Notes under the pieces: model-generated
The model's database searches: none
What the model was told of the DNA's origin: nothing
Seen by the model: the letters and a program-made list of their open reading frames with translations, nothing else
Source: Acinetobacter sp. ANC 3832
GTDB lineage: Bacteria; Pseudomonadota; Gammaproteobacteria; Pseudomonadales; Moraxellaceae
Reading direction: 5' to 3'
Assembly (NCBI RefSeq): GCF_002135415.1
Contig: NZ_NEGJ01000005.1
Span: forward strand, 1 to 64,000
DNA length: 64,000 nucleotides
Part shown: in pieces, positions 12,970 to 21,133 of the stretch
Layout: each line of letters starts with the position of its first letter
Numbering within the stretch: the first letter of the stretch is position 1
Made by a program: the position numbers and the translations under genes

Positions 12970-14445
12970 ATGAAAGATTTTAAGCAACCACAATCCAAAG
13001 AAAAAGCGATTGCGCTTGGGTTCACCCTTGGTGTCCATGTGGTGGCGATTGTCGGCTTACTTTTTTTAGGCATGAGTAAACCACCTGAACCACCCAAACG
13101 ATTAAAAACAGTACTAATAAAGCCTGAAGATTTGCCTCCACCAGAACCAAAACCGCTGGAACAAACTGAATCGACTGAAACCACAGATACTCAAATTGCA
13201 CCTGACATTCAACAAACAGCTGAACCTGTTGTCACAGCACCGAAGATCCCCACTGAAGCTCAGCCACAGTCTCCACCGAAAATAGATCAACGCAAAGCAG
13301 CTGAAGATGCCAAAGCTGCAGCAAAAGAAATGGCTGAAGCCACTGCTGCCCTATTGGCTGCTCAAGCTGTTAAAGATAAAGCAGTAGAAATGGCGCAGGC
13401 AAAGGCTGAAGCCAATGAAAAGGCGAAACAAGCAAAAGAAGCCACTGAATCTAAACGTAAATTAGAAGCAGCTGAAAAAGCTCGTACTGAAGCCAATGAA
13501 AAAGCTCGCCAAGCAAAAACGGCAGCTGAAAAGTCGAAGGCAGAGGCTGAAGCAAGAGCAGCAGCAACTGAAAAAGCAAAAGCAGAAATGGCTGAAAAAG
13601 TCCGTCAAGCGAAAGCAGATACCAAAGCAAAACAACTTGCCGCTGAAAAAGCTGATGCAGCAGCAAAAGCCAAGCAAGATGCTGCCGAGAAAGCTCATCA
13701 AGCGAAAGCCGATGCAGCAGCAAAAGCCAAGCAAGATGCTGCCGAGAAAGCACGTCAAGCGAAAGCCGATGCAGCAGCAAAAGCCAAGCAAGATGCTGCC
13801 GAGAAAGCTCATCAAGCGAAAGCTGATGCAGCAGCAAAAGCCAAACAAGATGCTGCAGAAAAAGCACGTCAAGCGAAAGCTGATACCGCAGCAAAAGCCA
13901 AACAAGATGCTGCAGAAAAAGCACGTCAAGCGAAAGCTGATACCGCAGCAAAAGCCAAACAAGATGCTGCAGAAAAAGCACATCAAGCGAAAGCTGATGC
14001 CGCAGCGAAAGCCAAACAAGAAGCAAATGAAAAAGCAAAAGCCGATGCTGATGCAAAAGCCAAGGCTGCTTCGGATAAACGTAAAGCTGATTTAGCCCGT
14101 GAACTTGAAGAAGAAAAGGCTTCTTCCGCTCAAAAAGCCAAAGAAGGGGCTGCAACTAAAAAAGCAGATGCCAAAAAAGTTGCTTCAACAGCTAAGCGTG
14201 ATTTTGAAGGAAAAATTCGGGGTGCTTGGCGTATGCCTTTAGACTCATCAGGTCAAAAAGCAACAGCACGAGTTACATTAACAGATAGTGGTGGTGTCGC
14301 TTCTGTGATCGTAACGGCATCGGATCCAGATGTAAAAGCCAGTGTTGAACAAGCAGTTCGTTCAGCTGCACCTTATCCAATGCCTTCCGATCCAGATGCA
14401 CGTCGGGAAGCTAAAAGCTTTACCTCAACATTTATCGTTAAGTAA
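12970..14445 (+). CDS. tolA: TolA with an enlarged, repeat-built periplasmic stalk
   Basis: A 491-residue TolA: membrane anchor near residues 14-32, a proline-rich segment (residues about 40-100), a very long alanine/lysine helical stalk (about 105-400), and the C-terminal domain (KIRGAWRMPLDSSGQKATARVTLTDSG...AAPYPMPSDP) that contacts Pal and TolB. E. coli TolA is somewhat shorter (421 residues). Between residues 228 and 341 the stalk is six exact-length 19-residue units, so stalk length may vary by repeat number. A UUCG-loop hairpin follows the gene. Confidence 0.93.
   Translation: MKDFKQPQSKEKAIALGFTLGVHVVAIVGLLFLGMSKPPEPPKRLKTVLIKPEDLPPPEPKPLEQTESTETTDTQIAPDIQQTAEPVVTAPKIPTEAQPQSPPKIDQRKAAEDAKAAAKEMAEATAALLAAQAVKDKAVEMAQAKAEANEKAKQAKEATESKRKLEAAEKARTEANEKARQAKTAAEKSKAEAEARAAATEKAKAEMAEKVRQAKADTKAKQLAAEKADAAAKAKQDAAEKAHQAKADAAAKAKQDAAEKARQAKADAAAKAKQDAAEKAHQAKADAAAKAKQDAAEKARQAKADTAAKAKQDAAEKARQAKADTAAKAKQDAAEKAHQAKADAAAKAKQEANEKAKADADAKAKAASDKRKADLARELEEEKASSAQKAKEGAATKKADAKKVASTAKRDFEGKIRGAWRMPLDSSGQKATARVTLTDSGGVASVIVTASDPDVKASVEQAVRSAAPYPMPSDPDARREAKSFTSTFIVK
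13651..13992 (+). repeat. Six tandem 57-bp repeats in tolA
   Basis: Six in-frame 57-bp units encode variants of ADAAAKAKQDAAEKAHQAK, alternating His/Arg near the end and Ala/Thr at position 3; a partial seventh follows to about 14040. Several units are nearly identical in DNA (GCCAAGCAAGATGCTGCC or GCCAAACAAGATGCTGCA versions), implying recent duplication or gene conversion. Confidence 0.9.
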
Positions 14446-14457
14446 CTTAATCAATAC

Positions 14458-14482
14458 CCCTGCTTCGGCAGGGTTGTTTATA
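14458..14482 (+). terminator. Hairpin after tolA
   Basis: Arms CCCTGC and GCAGGG (14458-14463, 14468-14473) with a TTCG tetraloop, followed by TTGTTTATATTTA. It is a moderate terminator, possibly only partial within the cluster. Confidence 0.6.
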
Positions 14483-14528
14483 TTTAGAGAGATTGAAATA
14501 AGGGATAGGGTATTTATAAGGGTTGCGA

Positions 14529-15020
14529 ATGAAGTATTTCACTTATTTATTGTTAATTTTAAACGTACCATTGGTCTATGCTGAACCCATTGAAGTTCTA
14601 ACCAATCATCTTGTTATTACAAATCAGGTTCTGAACCCAATCCCCCTTGATATTTCTGATGAAATTGTTAAACGCTCTCTTCCACCAAATGGATTACCAA
14701 ATACTGTTTCTCATCGTCCCACAACAGAAGAAGCTCTTACCCAAGATCAACAAGTGCTTTTGATTCAAAAAGAACATAGTCAAGCCATTTTTAAACATTG
14801 GCATACCCCAAAGTCTTCTACATTTGAAATTGCGCATGTTTTCATATATTTAAATGATGATGGCTCAATCAATCGTGTTGATTTGAATGGTCAATTTAGT
14901 GAAGCTTTTAAAACCTCCATTAAAGATGCAATTATGAAAACCTCTCCATTTAAAATGCCAAGTAATGTATCACTTAGACAAAGAGTGAAAGAAAATCGTA
15001 TTACATTTCAGACTAATTAA
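14529..15020 (+). CDS. Secreted TolA C-terminal-domain-like protein
   Basis: A 163-residue protein with a signal peptide (MKYFTYLLLILNVPLVYA) and no stalk. Residues about 90-160 read HWHTPKSSTF..AHVFIYLNDDGSINRVDLNG...AIMKTSPFKMPSNVSLRQRV. This follows the pattern of the TolA C-terminal domain (GAWRMP, then VTLTDSGGV, then AAPYPMPSDP). It lies between tolA and tolB, so it may be a soluble periplasmic mimic that binds Pal, TolB or porins. ATG 14529 is chosen over TTG 14523; GGG lies a few bases upstream. The family call is by eye; the position supports it. Confidence 0.6.
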   Translation: MKYFTYLLLILNVPLVYAEPIEVLTNHLVITNQVLNPIPLDISDEIVKRSLPPNGLPNTVSHRPTTEEALTQDQQVLLIQKEHSQAIFKHWHTPKSSTFEIAHVFIYLNDDGSINRVDLNGQFSEAFKTSIKDAIMKTSPFKMPSNVSLRQRVKENRITFQTN

Positions 15021-15122
15021 TCTTTTGTTCATAATTACATGCTTTATATAGATTAAAATCATGTCTTTATGCTACAAAGCTAAGCATAGATAAAAAACCA
15101 ATATTTGAGTACATGACGACCA

Positions 15123-16406
15123 ATGAAAATGATGACTAAACATCTGTTAGGATTGGCATTTATTGCAGCTTTCAGTCCTGCACTAATGACAACTGCTTAT
15201 GCACAATTACATTTAGAAATTGCGAAAGCTCCTGAATCCGCGCCTAAAATTGCGATCATCCCTTTTGGAAATGACCAATCTATTTATCCTATTGTTGAAC
15301 AGGATTTAAATCGTTCAGGCCGTTTTACCAGCGCATCTAAAAATTTGCCTGCAACAGCAAGCTTAAATAATGTCAATGCTGAGGCTTGGAAAGCAGCAGG
15401 CGTTCCTTATGTTGTTTTAGGCGATGTTAAAACCAATGCTGATGGTAGCTTAGCTGTTCAATACCAACTGTATGATGTCGAAAAACAGAAGTTTTTACTT
15501 AACGAATTATTAACTGTACCTGCTTCTCGTGTACGCTCTGCTTCACATTTAATTAGTGATGCAATCTACCAAGCACTTACAGGCATTGCAGGTGATTTTA
15601 GCGGTCGTATTGCTTATGTACTACGTAATCCTACGACACCTGCAACACGCTACACCTTACAAATTGCAGATACAGATGGTGAACAACCCAAAACTGTTTT
15701 AAGTTCACGTGACCCAATTTTGTCACCTGCTTGGACACCTGATGCAAAGAAAATCGCTTATGTTTCTTTTGAAACCAAACGCCCTGCAATCTACGTTCAA
15801 GACCTATCTACAGGACAACGTGAAGTCTTAGCAAAATTTGTAGGATTGAATGGTGCGCCAAGTTTTTCACCAGATGGTAAGAGCATGTTATTTACTGCAT
15901 CCATGAATGGTAATCCTGAAATTTACCAAATGGATCTAGATACACGTCAATTAAAACGTATGACCAATGACAGCGCGATTGACACAGAAGCTCGTTATGC
16001 TCCAGATGGTAAATCGTTTATCTTTACTTCTGATCGTGGCGGCTCTGCACAAATTTATCGCTATACGTTTGCTGATGGCTCAACCAAACGTCTCACTTTC
16101 CGTGGCGCATTCAATGCCCGTGGTACTTTAAGTGCAGACGGCAAATATGTTGCATTGGTACATCGTCCGTCTGGCAGTAATTACAAAGTCGCGATTCAAG
16201 AAATTTCGACAGGTATTACCAATATATTAACCCCAACAAGTTTAGATGAATCACCAAGCTTCTCTCCTAATGGACAGATGGTGGTATATGCGACACGTGA
16301 AGGTAACCGTGGCTTGTTGGCAATTATGTCAACCGATGGTCGTTTCCGCATGAATTTACCAAGTGAACAAGGTGAAGTTCGTGAACCTGCTTGGGCACCG
16401 AAATAA
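15123..16406 (+). CDS. tolB: TolB, periplasmic beta-propeller of Tol-Pal
   Basis: A 427-residue protein with a signal peptide (cleavage near TTAYA), an N-terminal alpha/beta domain (residues about 40-170, IPFGNDQSIYPIVEQDLNRSGRF), and a C-terminal propeller with repeated FSPDGK / YAPDGK / FSPNGQ motifs. TolB binds Pal and passes the TolA signal. ATGs at 15123, 15129 and 15132 are all possible starts. pal follows 39 bases later. Confidence 0.95.
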   Translation: MKMMTKHLLGLAFIAAFSPALMTTAYAQLHLEIAKAPESAPKIAIIPFGNDQSIYPIVEQDLNRSGRFTSASKNLPATASLNNVNAEAWKAAGVPYVVLGDVKTNADGSLAVQYQLYDVEKQKFLLNELLTVPASRVRSASHLISDAIYQALTGIAGDFSGRIAYVLRNPTTPATRYTLQIADTDGEQPKTVLSSRDPILSPAWTPDAKKIAYVSFETKRPAIYVQDLSTGQREVLAKFVGLNGAPSFSPDGKSMLFTASMNGNPEIYQMDLDTRQLKRMTNDSAIDTEARYAPDGKSFIFTSDRGGSAQIYRYTFADGSTKRLTFRGAFNARGTLSADGKYVALVHRPSGSNYKVAIQEISTGITNILTPTSLDESPSFSPNGQMVVYATREGNRGLLAIMSTDGRFRMNLPSEQGEVREPAWAPK

Positions 16407-16445
16407 GCATAGAATCAGTTTTAAGAAACCGTCATGGAGATGAAG

Positions 16446-17015
16446 ATGAATACGATTAAATACTTAGCCTTACCACTACTTGCTGTAAGCTTAATCATGA
16501 CAGGTTGTGCAAGCCGTAAACCTGCTGCTGAAATTACTACAGGAAATACGCCAACGGGTTCAACCACAGTTAGCACGGATGGTTTAAGTGAAGATGCTGC
16601 GCTAAATGCTCAAAACTTAAATGGCGCATCTTCAAAAGGTGTGACTGCTGCAAACAAAGCATTCTTAGCAAAACGTGTTGTTCATTTTGATTATGACAGC
16701 AGTGATCTTTCTAATGATGATTACCAAACATTGCAAGCACATGCACAGTTTTTAATTGCCAATGCAAATTCTAAAATTGCATTAACAGGTCATACGGATG
16801 AACGTGGTACACGTGAATACAATATGGCTTTAGGTGAGCGTCGTGCGAAAGCAGTGCAAAGCTACTTAATTACCAATGGCGTGAATGCAACTCAATTAGA
16901 AGCTGTCAGCTATGGTAAAGAAATGCCAATTAATCCAGGTCATGATGAATCTGCATGGAAAGAAAACCGTCGTGTAGAACTCAACTACGAAGCTGTTCCA
17001 CCACTATTAAAATAA
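16446..17015 (+). CDS. pal: Peptidoglycan-associated lipoprotein Pal
   Basis: A 189-residue outer-membrane lipoprotein. The signal peptide ends in a lipobox (LIMTGC, Cys22), then a flexible linker, then the OmpA-like peptidoglycan-binding domain with VHFDYDSSDLSNDDYQTL and TGHTDERGTREYNMALGERRAKAVQSYL. ATG 16446 is preferred to 16434 because GGAG is 6 bases before it. It ends the tol-pal cluster and is followed by a hairpin. Confidence 0.95.
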   Translation: MNTIKYLALPLLAVSLIMTGCASRKPAAEITTGNTPTGSTTVSTDGLSEDAALNAQNLNGASSKGVTAANKAFLAKRVVHFDYDSSDLSNDDYQTLQAHAQFLIANANSKIALTGHTDERGTREYNMALGERRAKAVQSYLITNGVNATQLEAVSYGKEMPINPGHDESAWKENRRVELNYEAVPPLLK

Positions 17016-17052
17016 ACTTTTGAATTTACTTTCCTAAATCAAAAGTTTATTA

Positions 17053-17086
17053 AAAAAAATGCTCATTAAAGATGGGCATTTTTTAT
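17053..17086 (+). terminator. Terminator of the tol-pal cluster
   Basis: An AAAATGC..CAT / ATG.GCATTTT hairpin centred near 17069 with one G-T pair, followed by a run of T. It lies about 40 bases after the pal stop. Confidence 0.7.
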
Positions 17087-17256
17087 GGAATCAAAAATAC
17101 TAGATTCATTATTAAGATAACCTATTAAAGACTCAATAATTTTTTGTGCATTAATTTCTTATTTCTCAGCACTAATATGAGTAAGTAAAATAAGAGTTAT
17201 CCCTTAAATATTATTTTCTAACAGTAATTCTTCTCATTGTATAAATATTTAGGCAT

Positions 17257-17288
17257 AAAAAAGCGCTCATATCTTATGTGCGCTTTTT
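17257..17288. terminator. Bidirectional terminator
   Basis: AAAAAGCGC and GCGCTTTTT arms with an inner CATA/TATG pairing. It lies directly after the end of the minus-strand gene at 17294 and has A/T tracts on both sides. Confidence 0.7.
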
Positions 17289-17293
17289 ATATA

Positions 17294-17485
17294 TTAAGGA
17301 TTTTTTGAATCTGGCATGGGACTATGGTTTTGCATAGATTCAATCATGTCATGTTTATTGAATGTTTTATACTCAGGTTTTGCTTCGTATTCTTTCCATG
17401 CATCTTTTACATTTTCGACACTAATATCATCTAAATCAATGCCTTCATTTGCAGATGGAGTCGCTTCAAACTTCGTCGTTGTCAT
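17294..17485 (-). CDS. Small acidic hypothetical protein
   Basis: A 63-residue hydrophilic protein (MTTTKFEATPSANEGIDLDD...) with no known domain. A clear AGGAG ribosome site lies 8 bases before the ATG and a terminator follows, so the gene looks real. It is transcribed away from fbp. Its composition is like that of small stress-linked or disordered proteins, which is only a resemblance. Confidence 0.65.
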   Translation of the reverse strand: MTTTKFEATPSANEGIDLDDISVENVKDAWKEYEAKPEYKTFNKHDMIESMQNHSPMPDSKNP

Positions 17486-17664
17486 CTTAGTGCTCCTTGG
17501 ATTCTCATATTCCGTCTCTTCAACATAGCACTTTATAAAATACTTTCAAGAGCAATTTCACGACAAATAACACAGGATAATTTCTATTTTGTGTCGAACT
17601 CATCTAAAATAGTGCGATTGTTTAATTTGCTAGAAATTCATCGCTTTATTGGAGCAACCTTGAT

Positions 17665-18639
17665 ATGTCATATCGCACATTATCCCAGTACTTAGAACTA
17701 CAACAAGGGAACCTGACGCCTGAACTTGCTGATGTGATTGAAACCATCGCAAATACCTGTAAAACCATTGATCTTGCATTACAAAAAGGTGCTTTGGCTG
17801 GTGTTTTAGGCAGTGCTGAACATGAAAATGTCCAAGGTGAAACGCAAAAGAAACTAGATGTTATTTCAAATGACTATTTAATTGATGCGCTTAAAATCAA
17901 TAAAAATGTCGGTGGATTAGCCTCTGAAGAATTGGATGATTTCACATCTGCTCAAAACAATGGTCAATATCTGGTTTTATTTGACCCATTAGATGGTTCA
18001 AGCAACATCGACATCAATATGTGCGTCGGTACAATCTTTTCTATTCTTCCTGCTAAAAATGCAGTGACTAAAGCAGAAGACTTCATGCAAGCAGGTACTG
18101 AACAAGCAGCCGCTGGTTATGTATTGTATGGTCCATCTACCATGATGGCGCTGACTGTTGGGGCAGGCACGGTATTCTTTACTTTTGATCCTGAAACTCA
18201 ACAATTTTTACTAACGTCTGAAAACATTCAAGTTGCCACAGAAACTAAAGAATATGCGATTAATGCATCAAATCAACGCCACTGGGAAGCTCCAGTAAAA
18301 CGTTATATTGATGAATTACAAGCAGGCATAACTTCAGTTCGTGAAAAAGACTTTAATATGCGTTGGGTTGCATGTATGGTGGGTGATATTCACCGTATTC
18401 TTTGCCGTAGTGGTATTTTCTTATATCCTTACGACACTAAAGACCCGAAAAAAGCAGGTCGCCTACGTTTAATGTATGAAGCAAATCCAATGAGCATGCT
18501 CATGGAGCAAGCTGGTGGCGCATCGACAACAGGTCGTGTCCGCATTATGGAAATCCAACCGACTGAACTACATCAACGTGTACCCGTTGTGATTGGTTCT
18601 AAAAATGAAGTTGAACTTGTTACCAGTTACCATAACTAA
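17665..18639 (+). CDS. fbp: Class 1 fructose-1,6-bisphosphatase
   Basis: A 324-residue cytoplasmic enzyme of gluconeogenesis, converting fructose 1,6-bisphosphate to fructose 6-phosphate. Seen motifs: SEELDD, the metal-binding [23 protein letters not shown], and [21 protein letters not shown] with the catalytic basic residues. Length is normal. It has its own upstream region of about 180 bases. Acinetobacter lack a complete classical glycolysis, so this enzyme is important for sugar synthesis from organic acids. Confidence 0.95.
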   Translation: MSYRTLSQYLELQQGNLTPELADVIETIANTCKTIDLALQKGALAGVLGSAEHENVQGETQKKLDVISNDYLIDALKINKNVGGLASEELDDFTSAQNNGQYLVLFDPLDGSSNIDINMCVGTIFSILPAKNAVTKAEDFMQAGTEQAAAGYVLYGPSTMMALTVGAGTVFFTFDPETQQFLLTSENIQVATETKEYAINASNQRHWEAPVKRYIDELQAGITSVREKDFNMRWVACMVGDIHRILCRSGIFLYPYDTKDPKKAGRLRLMYEANPMSMLMEQAGGASTTGRVRIMEIQPTELHQRVPVVIGSKNEVELVTSYHN

Positions 18640-18677
18640 TTTTTCTTTCTCTCAATAATGGGAGTAAGCACATTTAA

Positions 18678-18720
18678 GGGTCTGTTGCCATATCATCAGC
18701 GATGAATTGCCAACAGACCC
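18678..18720. other. Large hairpin between fbp and the methyltransferase gene
   Basis: Perfect 10-bp arms GGGTCTGTTG (18678-18687) and CAACAGACCC (18711-18720) enclose a 23-base loop that itself contains TCATC and GATGA. No T run follows. It lies 25 bases before the methyltransferase ATG, within its probable leader. Confidence 0.6.
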
Positions 18721-18745
18721 TACTTACTTCCGTGGATGCACTCCC

Positions 18746-19522
18746 ATGCCAACAATATTTTTAGAATCTAGAGACAACCCTAAGCTTAAGCACTTACGCG
18801 GTTTAATTGAACAAAACACTTACCGTAAAAAACAAGGTCAAACCGTCCTTGAAGGTACGCATTTAACCTTAGCTTGGTTAGAAAAAAACCGTCAGATCAA
18901 ATCTATTTTCACCACTGAACATGCCCTTTCACATCCAGATTTTGAAAAAATTACGGATCAATATACAGGTATTATTTTTGTTTTAAGTGAGTCTTTATAT
19001 AAAGACTTAAGTACATTGGGAACCAGCATTGCATGTCTTGCTGTTATTGATTTACCAAATTCTAGACAAGCGCTTAATTTCACTGAAGACACACTGATTT
19101 TGGAAAATATTCAAGATCCAGGTAATGTCGGTACACTATTGCGTTCTGCAGCAGCAGCAGGTATTGAACAAATTGTTTGTACCAAAGGTTCGGCATCATT
19201 ATGGTCACCACGTGTATTGCGTGCTGGCATGGGTGCTCATTTTTCACTGTACACTTATGAAAACATTGAACTTGAAGATATTTTAAAAGAATTTAAAATC
19301 CCTGTTTATGTTACAAGCTCTCATGAATCTGAAAGCCTTTACTCTAAAAGCTTAAGAAAACAATGTGTTTGGATTCTAGGCAATGAAGGTCAAGGCGCTT
19401 CAGATTATGCTCTAGCGCATGCTGAAGCAGTTTCAATCCCTCAACCGGGTGGTCAAGAGTCACTGAATGTTGCCATTGCAGGTTCTGTATGTTTCTTTGA
19501 AATGGTGCGTCAACGCCTATAA
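18746..19522 (+). CDS. TrmH/SpoU-family RNA 2'-O-methyltransferase
   Basis: A 258-residue protein. Residues about 5-95 form the substrate-binding domain (FLESRDNPKLKHLRGL, VLEGTHLTLAW). Residues about 105-258 form the SPOUT methyltransferase with its three motifs: NVGTLLRSAAAAGIEQIVCTKGSASLWSPRVLRAGMGAHF, WILGNEGQGAS and SIPQPGGQESLNVAIAGSVCFFE. It probably methylates a ribose in rRNA with S-adenosylmethionine; the exact site is not readable. ATG 18746 is used; an in-frame TTG at 18707 lies inside the hairpin and is unlikely. Confidence 0.88.
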   Translation: MPTIFLESRDNPKLKHLRGLIEQNTYRKKQGQTVLEGTHLTLAWLEKNRQIKSIFTTEHALSHPDFEKITDQYTGIIFVLSESLYKDLSTLGTSIACLAVIDLPNSRQALNFTEDTLILENIQDPGNVGTLLRSAAAAGIEQIVCTKGSASLWSPRVLRAGMGAHFSLYTYENIELEDILKEFKIPVYVTSSHESESLYSKSLRKQCVWILGNEGQGASDYALAHAEAVSIPQPGGQESLNVAIAGSVCFFEMVRQRL

Positions 19523-19662
19523 ATCGTTAAATAATTTTACTAAAGCCCTTCGCTCAAGCAAAATCATTTACACTGACAAAAATAATTGCTTCGGTTGTCA
19601 ACCTACCATTGTTTTTAAACGTTATAGAAGTAATGATTTAAACAATAATGGTGGGTGCCCCA

Positions 19663-20304
19663 ATGACGGGATTTTCCATCTCTATGGACTTAGCACCAAA
19701 ACAGTCACAGTCTGAAGAAAGTAGTGCTCAAACGGGTACGGTTGAGCAACGCCTGAAGTTTTTTATGCAGGATGTGACGGGTCGTGCCTTGGTTATGATG
19801 GAAAGTGCGACACAAGGGCAAAATGGCATTGCAATGGATTTGGTACAGGAAGCCTTTATTTCCTTACATAAATCTTATGCAAACAAAGCCATTGAAGAAT
19901 GGTATCCACTTTTTTATACAATTTTAAATAACAAATTACAGGATTGGCGTCGTAAAGAAGCACGCAGAGCATCACCTTTTTCACTGTTCAGAAAACTTAA
20001 TTTAGATTCTGACGATGATGAGATGATGGACATTGTAGACGAATCAACGCCTAATCCATTACATTTTTTAGCCCAAGAAGTTGCGATTGAAGAAATTCAT
20101 GAAGCGATTACAAAACTTCCATTGCGACAACAGCAAGCTTTCATGCTCCGTGCTTGGGAAGGCTTTGATACACAAACGACAGCACAAATCATGAACTGTA
20201 CAGAGGGAAGCGTGAAAACACATTATCACCGTGCAATTCAAGGTTTAAAAGCGTCGCTATCTCATTTAAATCCTTTTATGGGAGGGTCATCAGATGAATC
20301 ATGA
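19663..20304 (+). CDS. ECF-type RNA polymerase sigma factor
   Basis: A 213-residue sigma-70 family factor. Region 2 (residues about 45-95) has AMDLVQEAFISLHKSYANKAIEEWYPLFYTILNNKLQDWRRKEARR. Region 4 (about 140-190) has ITKLPLRQQQAFMLRAWEGFDTQTTAQIMNCTEGSVKTHYHRAIQGLK. It directs polymerase to an unknown envelope or stress regulon. It overlaps the next gene by 11 bases, which looks like a membrane regulator. GGTGGG before ATG 19663 supports this start; ATG 19648 is an alternative. Confidence 0.88.
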   Translation: MTGFSISMDLAPKQSQSEESSAQTGTVEQRLKFFMQDVTGRALVMMESATQGQNGIAMDLVQEAFISLHKSYANKAIEEWYPLFYTILNNKLQDWRRKEARRASPFSLFRKLNLDSDDDEMMDIVDESTPNPLHFLAQEVAIEEIHEAITKLPLRQQQAFMLRAWEGFDTQTTAQIMNCTEGSVKTHYHRAIQGLKASLSHLNPFMGGSSDES

Positions 20305-20617
20305 TGATTTCACAAAGCAAGTCACCGCGAAGTTAGATGGTCTTGCAAGCAATCACAGAAATAAAGCTGTGGTGATGCATAAAGTATTGGAAAATATACA
20401 TGCCAAACCTGTGTCTCGTTTCCACTCATGGAAAATGACTGGTTTTGCGCTTGCTGCTGCCATTACTGGTTTTGTGGTAATTCCAAATGCATTTGATTTT
20501 AAGGATCAACCACAAAATCAACAAGTCATTGTCAGCCCTAAACTTTCACCGCAAATGATGGAAGATTTAGAAATGTTATCTGTATTTGGTGAGAGTAAAG
20601 CTTCCCATGGCAGCTAG
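20294..20617 (+). CDS. Probable membrane-bound anti-sigma partner
   Basis: A 107-residue protein with a helical N-terminus (MNHDDFTKQVTAKLDGLASNHRNKAVVMHKVLENIHA), one membrane segment (WKMTGFALAAAITGFVVIPNAF, residues about 46-67) and a periplasmic tail with SPQMMEDLEMLSVFG. Overlap with the sigma-factor gene and this layout suggest it holds the sigma factor at the membrane. No classic anti-sigma zinc motif is visible, so the role is inferred from context. Confidence 0.65.
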   Translation: MNHDDFTKQVTAKLDGLASNHRNKAVVMHKVLENIHAKPVSRFHSWKMTGFALAAAITGFVVIPNAFDFKDQPQNQQVIVSPKLSPQMMEDLEMLSVFGESKASHGS

Positions 20618-21017
20618 AAAATTAGTTTTGGCTTTTTGTGCAATCGGTTTTTTACAAACCAGTTTTGCAGGATTTGAACGTTTTTGGATTTTTTCTAAAG
20701 ATACAAAAAGTCAAGCCAATGAAACATGGGATGCACTCTCTGATGATGAACAACGTGCGCTGATTAAACGCTATCAGAATCTCAAAGAGATTCCTGAAAA
20801 TCAGAGTGTTGCACTGCAACAACGTATGGATTGGTTCACTCAACTTCCTGAACCAGAAAAAGAGAAAATGCGTGAAGCTTGGCAACAAATGAGTACCAGT
20901 GAACGTAGTGCTATGCGTAAAAAAATGGAAAAAGCGACAACGACAGAACAACGTACAGAAATTCGTGAACACTATTTCCAAAAATATCTACAAGCTACAA
21001 ATACCACGAATCATTAA
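20607..21017 (+). CDS. Exported DUF3106-like protein
   Basis: A 136-residue protein with a signal peptide (ending TSFAG near residue 21) and a helical, charged body rich in W-x3-P/E motifs: ANETWDALSDDEQRALIKRYQNLKEIP, MDWFTQLPEPEKEKMREAWQQMSTSERSAMRKKM. This tandem WxxLxxxER pattern is typical of DUF3106. It overlaps the membrane-regulator gene and is co-transcribed with the sigma factor, so it may sense or modulate the periplasmic signal. Confidence 0.7.
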   Translation: MAARKLVLAFCAIGFLQTSFAGFERFWIFSKDTKSQANETWDALSDDEQRALIKRYQNLKEIPENQSVALQQRMDWFTQLPEPEKEKMREAWQQMSTSERSAMRKKMEKATTTEQRTEIREHYFQKYLQATNTTNH

Positions 21018-21133
21018 TTTAAGGCTCTGCATGAGCCTTTTCATATCGATGAAGTTCCAAATCATCGCATGAATCGATTTTAATCTCACCATTCTTCTTG
21101 CATAATGTTGCTTAAATAGCATTGGTATTAAGA

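Noticed and set aside
13451-14155. Long antisense and shifted reading frames across tolA
   Set aside because: They are by-products of the 57-bp repeats, with Leu- or Cys/Phe-rich low-complexity translations, and lack start signals.
18678-18720. Inverted repeat read as insertion-sequence ends
   Set aside because: The arms faintly resemble some IS termini, but there is no transposase remnant or target duplication and the enclosed loop is only 23 bases.
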